A DNA stretch of 19,855 nucleotides, from positions 1-19,855 of the forward strand of contig CAZNXE010000083.1 of NCBI GenBank assembly GCA_964576465.1. Reading direction: 5' to 3'. The position numbers and the translations under genes are program-made. The notes below the pieces were generated by a model that did not search any database, was not told the origin of the DNA, and worked only from the letters and a program-made list of their open reading frames with translations. Below are positions 1 through 6,951 of this stretch, piece by piece (positions within the stretch are counted from its first letter, which is position 1; the number at the start of each line of letters is the position of its first letter). The stretch comes from CAZNXE01 sp964576465. GTDB lineage: Bacteria > Planctomycetota > Planctomycetia > Pirellulales > JAEUIK01.

Positions 1-421
1 GATTCATGTGGAGGAACTCGTTGGGCTGTTGGTGCTCGCCGCGGAACACGGACAACGAGTCGCGCTGAACTCCGAAGGCTCGCCGAAGACAACCGGAAGC
101 TATTTTGCCGCCTTGGACGAACGTCCCACGTATCTCGAATTGGGGCAAAGGATCGGAGAAGCCTTGGGCAAGAAACGCGTACTCGCCGTTCGCCTCCCAA
201 AGCCGGTCTCGTGGACCATCGGAAGTATCGTGGAGGTCGTGGCACGTTTGCGAGGCCGTCCATCGATCGTCAATTTGGACAAAATCCGCGAGGCAAGCGC
301 CGGCGATTGGACCTGTTCCGGCGACGCGGCACGCGAACAGTTGGGCTTTCAGCCCCAAGTGCCATTGGCCGAGCGATTACGCCAAACCGCCGAGTGGTAT
401 CGAGAAGCTGGCTGGCTCTAA
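1..421 (+). CDS. NAD-dependent epimerase/dehydratase (extended SDR), C-terminal part
   Basis: This is the 3' end of a gene that begins before the window; the open frame runs from base 2 to the TAA at 419-421 (139 visible residues). The visible part begins IHVEEL, which fits the conserved hVeDl stretch after the catalytic domain of extended short-chain dehydrogenases. It then shows the typical C-terminal substrate-binding half: a helix ending in GQRIGEALGKK, the RLP motif, a lysine in the NLDKIREA stretch where relatives bind substrate or phosphate, and the closing GFQPQ...LRQTAEWYREAGWL signature. Members convert NAD(P)-linked nucleotide sugars or related hydroxy/keto compounds; the substrate cannot be read from this half. 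The Rossmann GxxGxxG motif and the YxxxK site lie outside the window. The gene may belong with asnB downstream, but 198 bases separate them. Confidence 0.85.
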   Translation, partial: IHVEELVGLLVLAAEHGQRVALNSEGSPKTTGSYFAALDERPTYLELGQRIGEALGKKRVLAVRLPKPVSWTIGSIVEVVARLRGRPSIVNLDKIREASAGDWTCSGDAAREQLGFQPQVPLAERLRQTAEWYREAGWL

Positions 422-619
422 ACTCCCCGTAGAAAAGCTCATCTCGGCTCCGACCGGGCTGTTTCTCAACGATGTATGGCCGGCGTTGACTCCTACTTGC
501 TTCCAACCCATTTGCCATCGAGATCGCGCGGCACCATGATGAGGTGCCCTGTCACAGTGTTTCTTGTGTTGCGTTCTCCGTTTCGCCTTCTTCCACGGCT
601 CGTTGGAGACCTTTATCGG

Positions 620-2545
620 ATGTGTGGAATCGTTGCGATCTTCTCTCCCCAGAAGCCTGTTTCAGAGGACGCCCTTCGGCGGGCGACCCAGCAATTGCAG
701 CATCGCGGTCCCGATGCCCAGCGGCAGTGGATCGCTCCGCATGGCAAGGTTGGTCTTGGGCACGCGCGTTTGAGCATCATCGATTTGGAGACTGGCGATC
801 AGCCCTTGGTCAACGAAGACGAATCGATCCATCTCGTTGCCAATGGCGAGTTGTACGACTTCGAGCGGATTCGCGAAGAACTGGAAGGACGCGGCCACCA
901 CTTTCGCACCCAGTCGGACAGCGAGATTGCCCTGCACTTGTTCGAAGACTTCGGCACGCAGTTTCTCGAACACCTGCGAGGCGAATTCGCCATGGTGCTG
1001 TGGGACGAGCAGAATCAAATGCTCGTCGCGGCTCGAGATCGATTCGGGATCAAACCGCTTTACTACACCCAAGTTGGCGACACGCTGTATATGGCATCCG
1101 AAGCCAAGGCCCTGTTTGCCGCGGGCGTGCAGGCCCGTTGGGATCACGAATCGTTCCACCAAGCGGCGCATGTGTATTTCGACCAAGACCGAACCCTGTT
1201 CGAGGGCGTTTATCAGGTGCCGCCGGGACACTACCTCCTTGCCACGCAGCAACGCCTACAGTTGGTTCCGTACTGGGACTTTGACTACCCGACACAAGAA
1301 CAACTTGCCCACGACAAGCAATCGCCCGAAGACCACATTGCCCACATGCGCGAAGAGTTGGAAGCGGCCGTGCGGCTACGCCTTCGGGCTGATGTGCCCG
1401 TGGGATGCTATCTGAGCGGCGGGATCGATTCGTGTGCCCTGCTGGGCTTAGCAGCCAAATACCACAGCGGCCCCATCCAGGCGTTCACGCTTTGCTTCGA
1501 CGATGACGATTACAACGAACAACACATTGCCGAAGCGATGGCCAAGAAAGCCGGCGCCACGTTTCACCCCTTACAAATTCGACAGGCACAGTTGGCCGAC
1601 AACTTTTCCGACGCCGTGTGGCACAGCGAGACATTAACCGCCAACGGGCACGGCGTGGCGAAATACCTGCTCAGCGAGCAGGTTCGTGATCATGGCTACA
1701 AGGTCGTACTGACCGGTGAAGGATCGGACGAAATTCTCGCTGGGTACGCCCATTTTCGTCGCGACATGTTGTTGTACAACTCCCAACAGCAAGACCCCAA
1801 GGAGGTCGAACGGCTGCTGGCCCAACTCGAAGAGACGAATAAGGTTTCTCGCGGAATTCTACTGCCCACCGGCACCGGGTTACCGCTGGACAGCGTGCGG
1901 CGAAAGCTGGGGTACGTACCGTCGTGGATTGAAACCCGGTCGGCCAACAGCGTTCGCTATCGTCGGCTCTTCTCACCCGAGTTTACCGAGGAATTCGCCG
2001 GGCGCGATGCGTTTCGCGTGTTCTTGGATCGGATCGATGTGCGGGGGCAACTCACCGGACGCGATCCGGTCAATCAATCGTTGTACTTGTGGACCAAGTC
2101 GATGTTGCCAAATTACCTGCTCAACTTCTTGGGCGATCGCATGGAGATGGCACACTCGATCGAAGGCCGTGTGCCGTTCCTTGACCACAAAGTCGTGGAG
2201 TGCGTGCGATCGATGCCCGTGGAAATGAAGATCCACGGGATGACCGAAAAATATGTTCTCCGCGAAGCCGTTCGCGATGTGCTGACTGATACGGTCTATC
2301 GCCGGCAAAAGCACCCGTTCCTTGCACCACCCGCGGGCTTGGAACCCAAAGGCCGGCTGAACGAGCTTATGCAGGACGTGCTTCGAGGGCCGGTACTTCG
2401 CGAGATGCCGTTTTACGACCAAGATTCAGTCGTCCGTCTCTTGGATCGGCTCCCTGAGTTGGACGACAGTAAGCGATCCGGCGTATCGTACATTCTGACA
2501 ACCGTACTCAGCGCGTGCGTGCTTCACGATCGCTATGGCCTGTAG
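620..2545 (+). CDS. asnB: asparagine synthase, glutamine-hydrolysing
   Basis: Class II glutamine amidotransferase fused to an ATP-dependent synthetase, 641 aa. It would move ammonia from glutamine to a beta-aspartyl-AMP intermediate to give asparagine in the cytoplasm. The start is placed at the ATG of MCGIVAIF because Cys2 must become the N-terminal nucleophile; the open frame extends upstream to 476 but those residues do not belong to the family. GGAG lies 11 bases before this ATG. Residues 1-200 form the Ntn glutaminase domain (RHGP-like HRGPD near 28-32, NGELY 75-79, SDSE 99-102). The synthetase domain carries the PP-loop SGGIDS (266-271), TGEGSDEILAGY (365-376) and EGRVPFLDH further on. 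Length fits AsnB. Variants of this family also amidate sugars or peptides, so the acceptor is inferred. The next 180 bases hold a palindromic repeat and no evident second gene. Confidence 0.93.
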   Translation: MCGIVAIFSPQKPVSEDALRRATQQLQHRGPDAQRQWIAPHGKVGLGHARLSIIDLETGDQPLVNEDESIHLVANGELYDFERIREELEGRGHHFRTQSDSEIALHLFEDFGTQFLEHLRGEFAMVLWDEQNQMLVAARDRFGIKPLYYTQVGDTLYMASEAKALFAAGVQARWDHESFHQAAHVYFDQDRTLFEGVYQVPPGHYLLATQQRLQLVPYWDFDYPTQEQLAHDKQSPEDHIAHMREELEAAVRLRLRADVPVGCYLSGGIDSCALLGLAAKYHSGPIQAFTLCFDDDDYNEQHIAEAMAKKAGATFHPLQIRQAQLADNFSDAVWHSETLTANGHGVAKYLLSEQVRDHGYKVVLTGEGSDEILAGYAHFRRDMLLYNSQQQDPKEVERLLAQLEETNKVSRGILLPTGTGLPLDSVRRKLGYVPSWIETRSANSVRYRRLFSPEFTEEFAGRDAFRVFLDRIDVRGQLTGRDPVNQSLYLWTKSMLPNYLLNFLGDRMEMAHSIEGRVPFLDHKVVECVRSMPVEMKIHGMTEKYVLREAVRDVLTDTVYRRQKHPFLAPPAGLEPKGRLNELMQDVLRGPVLREMPFYDQDSVVRLLDRLPELDDSKRSGVSYILTTVLSACVLHDRYGL

Positions 2546-2577
2546 TATCGTCGGACATCTTCAGCAAACCTCACCCT

Positions 2578-2706
2578 TAAGGCGTGTGGCAGATAAGAAC
2601 GTACCAATCACAACCCGACGCGTAAGCGAGGGAATGCAGTGTATTACCGGTTGGTCCCTCGCTGACGCGTCGGGTTGGTATATTCTCATTCGCCGCTCGC
2701 CTAAGA
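2578..2706. repeat. 129-bp palindromic repeat, copy 1 (MITE-like)
   Basis: This stretch is almost identical (126 of 129 bases by eye) to 3401-3529. It is a long imperfect inverted repeat: inner arms 2611-2632 and 2656-2677 match at 21 of 22 positions when one is reverse-complemented, with a 23-base loop, and the outer ends (TAAGGCG... and ...CGCCTAAGA) also pair imperfectly. There is no coding capacity, and spurious translation gives TRRVSEG. The structure suits a non-autonomous mobile element or a large REP-type repeat. It fills most of the gap between asnB and the nitroreductase and may act as a transcript end for asnB. Confidence 0.85.
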
Positions 2707-2725
2707 CCGCTTGGCTCCTTACTTC

Positions 2726-3403
2726 ATGTTCGATCTCGACAAAACTATTCTGGAACGACGATCGGTGCGGGGATTCTCTCCCGAGCGAATCGTTCCTCGC
2801 GATGTCATCCAAACTGCACTGGAACTTGCCCAACGGGCGCCCTCGAACTGTAACGTGCAGCCGTGGCGAATCTTCGTGGCCTCTGGTGCGCAATGCAATC
2901 GTCTACGTGATGCGTTGGTTCAGGCCATTTCCAAAGGTGAGCCGCCCCAGCCAGAGGATGAGCAGGACACATTCCCACCCCCTTATCGCCAACTGCAAAT
3001 CGATTGTGCCGTCGAGCTGTACAATGAGATGGGCGTCGCGCGTGACGACCATGCCGGCCGGGCCAAGGCGATGTTGCGGAACTTCGAGTTCTTCGATGCC
3101 CCGCACGTGGCCATCGTTTGCATGCAGAAGTCGTTCGGTGTCGGCGTGGCGCTTGACGTTGGCATGTGGGTCCAAACGTTCATGCTGGCCCTTTGGAGTC
3201 GAGGGGTTGCGTCTTGCGCGCAGGCGAGTCTACGGCAGTATCCGCAGATCATTCGGCCCCTGCTAGAGATTCCCGACGATCTGCGGATCTTGTGCGGCGT
3301 CTCCTTCGGTTACGAAGACCCCTTGGTGCCGGCAAATCGCACGCGGCAACAGCGGGCAGCACTGGAAGAGAATGTAGTCTTCCTGGAAGATGGACCACAG
3401 TAA
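2726..3403 (+). CDS. nitroreductase-family FMN oxidoreductase
   Basis: A 225-aa protein of the NAD(P)H:FMN nitroreductase superfamily, expected to be a cytoplasmic homodimer binding FMN. The N-terminal signature is clear: ERRSVRGFSPERIVP followed by LELAQRAPSNCNVQPWRIFVASG, where the RRSVR arginines and the APS(N) stretch contact FMN in the family. The C-terminal SFGYEDPLVPANRTRQQR matches the usual GYPdp...N..R..R ending. The chosen start is ATG 2726 (MFDLDKTI); a TTG at 2711 would add five residues, and neither has a clear Shine-Dalgarno sequence. The physiological substrate (nitroaromatic, quinone or flavin) is unknown. The gene sits alone between two near-identical 129-bp repeats, and its TAA stop is formed by the first three bases of the downstream repeat, so the C terminus may have been trimmed by the insertion. 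Confidence 0.88.
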   Translation: MFDLDKTILERRSVRGFSPERIVPRDVIQTALELAQRAPSNCNVQPWRIFVASGAQCNRLRDALVQAISKGEPPQPEDEQDTFPPPYRQLQIDCAVELYNEMGVARDDHAGRAKAMLRNFEFFDAPHVAIVCMQKSFGVGVALDVGMWVQTFMLALWSRGVASCAQASLRQYPQIIRPLLEIPDDLRILCGVSFGYEDPLVPANRTRQQRAALEENVVFLEDGPQ

Positions 3404-3529
3404 GGCGTGCGGCAGATAAGAACGTACCAATCACAACCCGACGCGTAAGCGAGGGAATGCAGTGTATTACCGGTTGGTCCCTCGCTCACGCGTCGGGTTG
3501 GGATATTCTCATTCGCCGCTCGCCTAAGA
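3401..3529. repeat. 129-bp palindromic repeat, copy 2 (MITE-like)
   Basis: Second copy of the element at 2578-2706 in the same orientation, with three mismatches seen by eye. The inner arms are 3434-3455 and 3479-3500, again 21 of 22 complementary; one mismatch in the right arm differs from copy 1. The left edge supplies the stop codon of the nitroreductase, and the right edge joins a further palindromic segment before larA. The two copies with the gene between them make a repeat-gene-repeat unit of about 950 bp. Confidence 0.85.
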
Positions 3530-3534
3530 ACGTG

Positions 3535-3564
3535 TTCAATCATCGTCACGTGGCGGTTATTGAA
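3535..3564. other. imperfect 30-bp palindrome upstream of larA homologue
   Basis: Outer arms TTCAAT and ATTGAA enclose a CACGTG core, giving a partly symmetric 30-base site that ends 40 bases before the larA-type ATG. It could be an operator, an RNA hairpin in the leader, or a remnant of a repeat. The bases just before it (AAGAACGTGTT at 3527-3537) resemble the terminal repeat of the foldback element at 17752-17918, which favours the remnant reading. Confidence 0.4.
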
Positions 3565-3604
3565 ACTCTCCGTGGCAAATGCGAACACAGAAAGCAGAAC
3601 CCTC

Positions 3605-4876
3605 ATGCGTGTGAAGCTTGACTACGGACGTCACGGATTGGAAGTCGAATTGCCGGACGATCGCGTTGTGCAGACACTCGGCTATCGTCAAGTCGAGCCG
3701 CTTTCCGATGTGCATGCCGCCGTGCGCGATGTGTTGGCCCGACCGATCGACTCACCGCCGCTGGCGGAGTTGGCCACGGGGCGCAAGAATGCCTGCGTTG
3801 TCATCAGCGACTTTACGCGGCCGGTTCCCAATCGAGAAATCCTTTCCGGAATTCTTGCCACGCTCGAAGGAGCCGGCATTCCTCGCGAAAAAATCTTGAT
3901 CCTCAATGCCACCGGCTTGCATCGCCCTAACGAAGGTGATGAATTGATCGAGATGGTTGGTCAAGAGATCGTCGATCGCTACCGTATCGAAAACCACCAC
4001 GGTCAACAGTTGGACGAGCACGCCTATCTTGGCGAAAGCCCACGAGGTGTTCCGATGTGGATCGATAAGCGTTATGTCGAGGCGGATCTGAAAATCACAA
4101 CCGGTTTGATCGAGCCGCATCTGATGGCCGGATATTCTGGCGGACGAAAGTTAATCTGCCCAGGCCTGGCGGCTTTGGAGACCGTTCGCGTGTGGCACGG
4201 TCCTGATTTCCTGGAACATCCTAACGCCGAGAGTGGCATTCTCGACGGCAACCCCGTGCATGAAGAAAACACGTGGATCGCATGGCGGGCCGGATGCGAC
4301 TTCATCGTCAACGCGATTATCGACGCCCAGCGGCGTCCGCTGCACTTCGTGGCAGGCCACATGGAGAAAGCCTTTCTGCAAGGGGTCGACTTCGTGCGTG
4401 ACATCGTGCGCGATACGGTCACCGAACCGGTCGACATTGTGGTCACCTCCTCAGCAGGATATCCGCTGGACGCAACGTTCTATCAGTCGGTCAAGGGTTT
4501 GGTCGGCGCGTTACCGGTTGTGAAACAAGGTGGCACGATCATCATGGCCGCAAGTTTAAGCGAGGGCGTGGGCAGCCCCGAATTTTGCCAGGTGTTTCGC
4601 GAGAATACGAGCCTGGAGGGTTTCGTGAAGCGGATCTTGGGCAAGGAGTATTTCGTGATGGATCAATGGCAAGTCGAAGAGCTGGCCAAAGTCTGTCGCA
4701 AAGCCAACGTCAAGATCATCAGCGACGGCGTCGACGAAGATCAACTCCGAAGAATGTTCGTGGAGCCTGCGCCAACCGTCGAACAGGCAGTCGCCGATGC
4801 ACTCGCCCAACACGGCCCCAACGCCAAGATCGCCGTGATTCCCAAAGGCCCCTACGTGCTGGCGCAGGTTGCATAG
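3605..4876 (+). CDS. larA: LarA-type nickel-pincer-dependent lactate racemase homologue
   Basis: A 423-aa protein of the LarA family, which uses a nickel-pincer nucleotide cofactor to racemise or epimerise 2-hydroxyacids in the cytoplasm. The start MRVKLDYG is chosen because the family begins there; an upstream in-frame ATG at 3560 would add 15 unrelated residues from a palindromic region. Key residues line up with Lactobacillus plantarum LarA by spacing: His106 in ATGLHRPNEGDE (LarA His108), His172 in EPHLMAGYSGG (His174), Lys182 in GGRKLICPG (Lys184, the cofactor-bound lysine) and His198 (His200). So the protein should be able to hold the cofactor. No larB, larC or larE cofactor genes are in the window, so they must lie elsewhere if the protein is active. 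The family is broad, and other hydroxyacid substrates are possible. Confidence 0.88.
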   Translation: MRVKLDYGRHGLEVELPDDRVVQTLGYRQVEPLSDVHAAVRDVLARPIDSPPLAELATGRKNACVVISDFTRPVPNREILSGILATLEGAGIPREKILILNATGLHRPNEGDELIEMVGQEIVDRYRIENHHGQQLDEHAYLGESPRGVPMWIDKRYVEADLKITTGLIEPHLMAGYSGGRKLICPGLAALETVRVWHGPDFLEHPNAESGILDGNPVHEENTWIAWRAGCDFIVNAIIDAQRRPLHFVAGHMEKAFLQGVDFVRDIVRDTVTEPVDIVVTSSAGYPLDATFYQSVKGLVGALPVVKQGGTIIMAASLSEGVGSPEFCQVFRENTSLEGFVKRILGKEYFVMDQWQVEELAKVCRKANVKIISDGVDEDQLRRMFVEPAPTVEQAVADALAQHGPNAKIAVIPKGPYVLAQVA

Positions 4877-4946
4877 CAAGAAACGCATGGCTGGTGACGA
4901 AACACTTTCTTGAACGCACTACTCCCCCGCCGCGGGGCGGCAGTAG
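4877..4946. terminator. inverted repeats in convergent larA/prenyltransferase gap (weak terminator candidate)
   Basis: The larA homologue and the minus-strand prenyltransferase-repeat gene end only 42 bases apart. Two inverted repeats lie here: CAAGAAA (4877-4883) with TTTCTTG (4906-4912), and a GC-rich hairpin with CTACT/AGTAG ends (4919-4946) that overlaps the minus gene's stop codon. Neither is followed by a clear T run on either strand, so a bidirectional terminator is possible but not well supported. Confidence 0.3.
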
Positions 4947-6082
4947 CTTAGGGCCAACAGGGCGTAGCCTGTTACTAGGTTGGGGTCGCCTTCTAGCCAA
5001 CGGGCGTTTTGTTCGTTGATCCACGCCCCGTCGGGTCGTTGCTTTGCGGCGAGCGTTTCGGCCAAATCGCGACGCCAATCGTGTGAGGTTCCGTCGGCGT
5101 CGGTCACTATGTCTACTTCCAGGGCATCCAGGGCTTTGGCAAAGACGTGGTAGTAGTAATACAAGCCGGCGGCTCCCATGCCGGGATTGCCGTCTAGCTC
5201 GTAATGCTTACTGATCCATTCATAGGCCGCTTGAACGCGAGGATCCTCGGGCCCGAGCCCTGCGTAAATCATGCTCTTCAGCCCGGTGTAGGTCATCGAA
5301 GCATAGCTACGTAATCCGCCGTTGGCTGTCTCGCCGGCCTGCGAGCTACCGCCGGCGGCGGCCGTGTAGTAGAAGCCGCCGTCGTTCACCTTCACGGCAA
5401 ACGGCGTGGTGTTGTGCGACGACTCGAGGTTCTGGCATCGCGACACAAAGAGCAGCGCTTTCTGAATCGCAGGGTCGTCGGGACTCGTCCCCGACGCGAT
5501 CAGCGCCTCGATCAGAAAGCTGGTGTTGGAAAGGTCGGGTCGCTTGTGTTTGCCGTAGCCACCACCGCCATAGGCGAAGTCCGATTCATCGGCACCTTCG
5601 TCCTCGTCCCACTGCAAGCCACGAACAAAGCGGTTCCCAGCCTTGATTCGCGCGTCGTAGCGGCCATCACGGTTGGCCTCACTAAAACAGAGCACCGTTA
5701 AGCAAGTTTCGTAGTTGCGATATAGTCCGTCGGGATCGTAGATGCCGCCGTCTTTTTGAACATAGCCTTCGAGAAACTCCAGCGCCTTGGCGATCATCGG
5801 GTCGTCGACCGTGCGTCCGTGTCGCAGCAGCGCCGTGGTGACCAGAGCCGTAACAGCGGGAGTTGAAGAGCCGGAATACGACCCGTCCGTCGACTGGCCG
5901 GACGTACGCAAATAGTCGATCGCCGAGTCGACCATGTGTGCAAAGGCTTGCGGGTCCGGACCGTGCGCAGCCTTCGCATCGTCGGACTGAGCCGTCGAAA
6001 CTGAACCGCATAGCACGACCGTCGCGATCACTAGCGCACCGTGAACACTGCTGGCCTTGAAGATTCCATGGTCTGCGCTCAT
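4919..6082 (-). CDS. secreted prenyltransferase/squalene-cyclase-repeat protein
   Basis: A 387-aa exported protein built of alpha/alpha-barrel repeats of the prenyltransferase/squalene oxidase type. Residues 1-31 look like a signal peptide (hydrophobic GALVIATVVLCGSV, then STAQS). Repeat units are visible around 45-110 (VDSAIDYLRTSGQSTDGSY), 125-210 (SEANRDGRYD, then AYGGGGYG and SFLIEALIASG), 225-290 and 340-380 (KQRPDGAW ... VTGYALLALSY), with the turn motifs xxxDGxW/Y typical of the fold. No DXDD cyclase acid motif is present, so it is unlikely to be a terpene cyclase; in planctomycetes such proteins are common and of unknown function. The start is supported by AGGAGG seven bases before the ATG. 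It converges with larA and is not obviously in an operon. Confidence 0.82.
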   Translation of the reverse strand: MSADHGIFKASSVHGALVIATVVLCGSVSTAQSDDAKAAHGPDPQAFAHMVDSAIDYLRTSGQSTDGSYSGSSTPAVTALVTTALLRHGRTVDDPMIAKALEFLEGYVQKDGGIYDPDGLYRNYETCLTVLCFSEANRDGRYDARIKAGNRFVRGLQWDEDEGADESDFAYGGGGYGKHKRPDLSNTSFLIEALIASGTSPDDPAIQKALLFVSRCQNLESSHNTTPFAVKVNDGGFYYTAAAGGSSQAGETANGGLRSYASMTYTGLKSMIYAGLGPEDPRVQAAYEWISKHYELDGNPGMGAAGLYYYYHVFAKALDALEVDIVTDADGTSHDWRRDLAETLAAKQRPDGAWINEQNARWLEGDPNLVTGYALLALSYCRPAAGE

Positions 6083-6188
6083 TCATCTGCCTCCTAGCAA
6101 GAGAGACTGGCGATTTGGCGTGCATTACGGGAAAATACCGTTGGGCCGGCCCAATCGTCACCTTGTCATAATTATTGCACGTGTTGGC

Positions 6189-6214
6189 AAAAAGTCAGGC
6201 GGTTTGCGAAACCG
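6189..6214 (-). terminator. rho-independent terminator downstream of groES
   Basis: On the minus strand a perfect 6-bp stem CGGTTT/AAACCG with a 3-base loop (6200-6214) is followed within a few bases by TTTTT (6189-6193). It lies 27 bases after the groES stop and ends that transcript before the promoter region of the prenyltransferase-repeat gene. Confidence 0.7.
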
Positions 6215-6240
6215 TTCGACGGGGAACCGCCCAACCAACC

Positions 6241-6528
6241 CTACTTTAGAATGGCCAGAATATCGCCCTCGGACATGATTAGCAGTTCTTCGTCATCGAT
6301 CGACACTTCGTTGCCAGCGTAGCTCGAAAAGATGACACGGTCGCCATCGCGGATCTGAGACTTGGCACGTGTGCCGTCTTTCAGCAACCGGCCATCGCCC
6401 ACCGAGAGCACACGCCCTTCGCTGGGTTTCTCCTTGGCCGAGTCCGGCAATACGATGCCGCCGGCCGTTACTTCCTCGGGTTCAATCCGTTTGACCACGA
6501 CATTTTCACCCAAAGGTACAAGTTTCAT
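6241..6528 (-). CDS. groES: co-chaperonin GroES
   Basis: A 95-aa protein with the complete GroES fold: MKLVPLGENVVVKRIEPEE at the N terminus, the mobile loop TAGGIVLPDSAKEKPSEG at about 22-39 that docks onto GroEL, and the closing GNEVSIDDEELLIMSEGDILAIL. It caps the GroEL ring during protein folding in the cytoplasm. The ATG at 6528 is chosen because family members begin with MKLxPL; the frame stays open upstream to 6627 but codes for nothing similar. No groEL is adjacent, so this is a free-standing copy, as often found in planctomycetes with several chaperonin genes. No CIRCE-like inverted repeat is seen upstream. A hairpin with a T tract lies in the leader (6566-6596). Confidence 0.95.
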   Translation of the reverse strand: MKLVPLGENVVVKRIEPEEVTAGGIVLPDSAKEKPSEGRVLSVGDGRLLKDGTRAKSQIRDGDRVIFSSYAGNEVSIDDEELLIMSEGDILAILK

Positions 6529-6565
6529 TGCAGTTTCCGTGCTTGGTGTCAGGCGGCCATGAAAT

Positions 6566-6596
6566 AACAAAAGCCCCCGGCCGAACCATGTGGGGC
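6566..6596 (-). terminator. hairpin plus T tract upstream of groES (terminator or attenuator)
   Basis: On the minus strand GCCCC and GGGGC arms (6573-6596), with a small GG/CC pairing inside the loop, are followed by TTTTGTT (6566-6572). The site is 78 bases after the small membrane-protein gene and 37 bases before the groES ATG. It could end the ricT-side transcript or lie in the groES leader. Confidence 0.4.
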
Positions 6597-6617
6597 ATGC
6601 ACTCGTGAAACGTCCAG

Positions 6618-6646
6618 ATTCTCGCACGCCGTGACGAGGGGTTCAA
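6618..6646 (-). promoter_or_regulatory. possible groES promoter
   Basis: On the minus strand TTGAAC (6641-6646) and GAGAAT (6618-6623) are separated by 17 bases; each matches the sigma-70 consensus at four of six positions. It would place a start site near 6611 and put the 6566-6596 hairpin inside the groES leader. This is only a pattern match. Confidence 0.25.
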
Positions 6647-6674
6647 GAGTAAACAAATAGCCCCGCGGTGTGTG

Positions 6675-6914
6675 TTACTGTCTCAGGGCCATTGTCAGCA
6701 GGAATACTAACCACGCGGCAAACAGCAAACCGGCGATGTAGACGAGGATCCGCTGTCGAGGGTTTGGCGGCGGCAGGGGCCGGCGTGGAATTCGTTCGGC
6801 TCGGCTCGGCTGATCGCGTGACGTTGATTCGGCCTTTTCAGGCTTCGCAGCGGTGCGTTTCTTGGAATGCTGAGAAGCGCGCGCGGCAGCTAGTCGATGT
6901 GATGGCTGTCGCAT
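6675..6914 (-). CDS. small C-terminally anchored membrane protein, unknown function
   Basis: A 79-aa protein I do not recognise. The first ~55 residues are basic and rich in Ala, Arg, Lys and Pro (RAERIPRRPLPPPNPRQR), and the last ~23 are one hydrophobic segment, ILVYIAGLLFAAWLVFLLTMAL, ending in RQ. That layout suggests a tail-anchored inner-membrane protein with a cytoplasmic basic tail. The ATG at 6914 begins 37 bases after the stop of the Minf_1886-type gene and on the same strand, so co-transcription with ricT is likely. No strong Shine-Dalgarno sequence is seen, and the true start could be further upstream in the same frame. The coherent basic-plus-TM design, and its place in the operon, are the main support. 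Confidence 0.55.
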   Translation of the reverse strand: MRQPSHRLAAARASQHSKKRTAAKPEKAESTSRDQPSRAERIPRRPLPPPNPRQRILVYIAGLLFAAWLVFLLTMALRQ

Positions 6915-6951
6915 TCGCCCGGCGAACCAAACGTTGGATACGTCCACGGTC

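Noticed and set aside
476..619. N-terminal extension of the asnB frame
   Set aside because: Class II amidotransferases need Cys2 exposed after Met removal, so the start must be at 620.
544..1284. Overlapping plus-strand frames inside asnB
   Set aside because: The asnB frame carries the Ntn nucleophile and PP-loop motifs; the others are alternative-frame shadows with Arg/Ser/Pro-rich composition.
2578..3529. Two repeats considered as a CRISPR array
   Set aside because: Only two copies, 129 bp long, about 690 bases apart with a gene between them and no cas genes.
3166..3621. Frames crossing the 129-bp repeats with a TRRVSEG string
   Set aside because: They arise from translating the palindromic element and overlap the nitroreductase; no conserved protein is visible.
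6529..6674. CIRCE heat-shock operator before groES
   Set aside because: No TTAGCACTC-N9-GAGTGCTAA-like inverted repeat is present in the upstream region.
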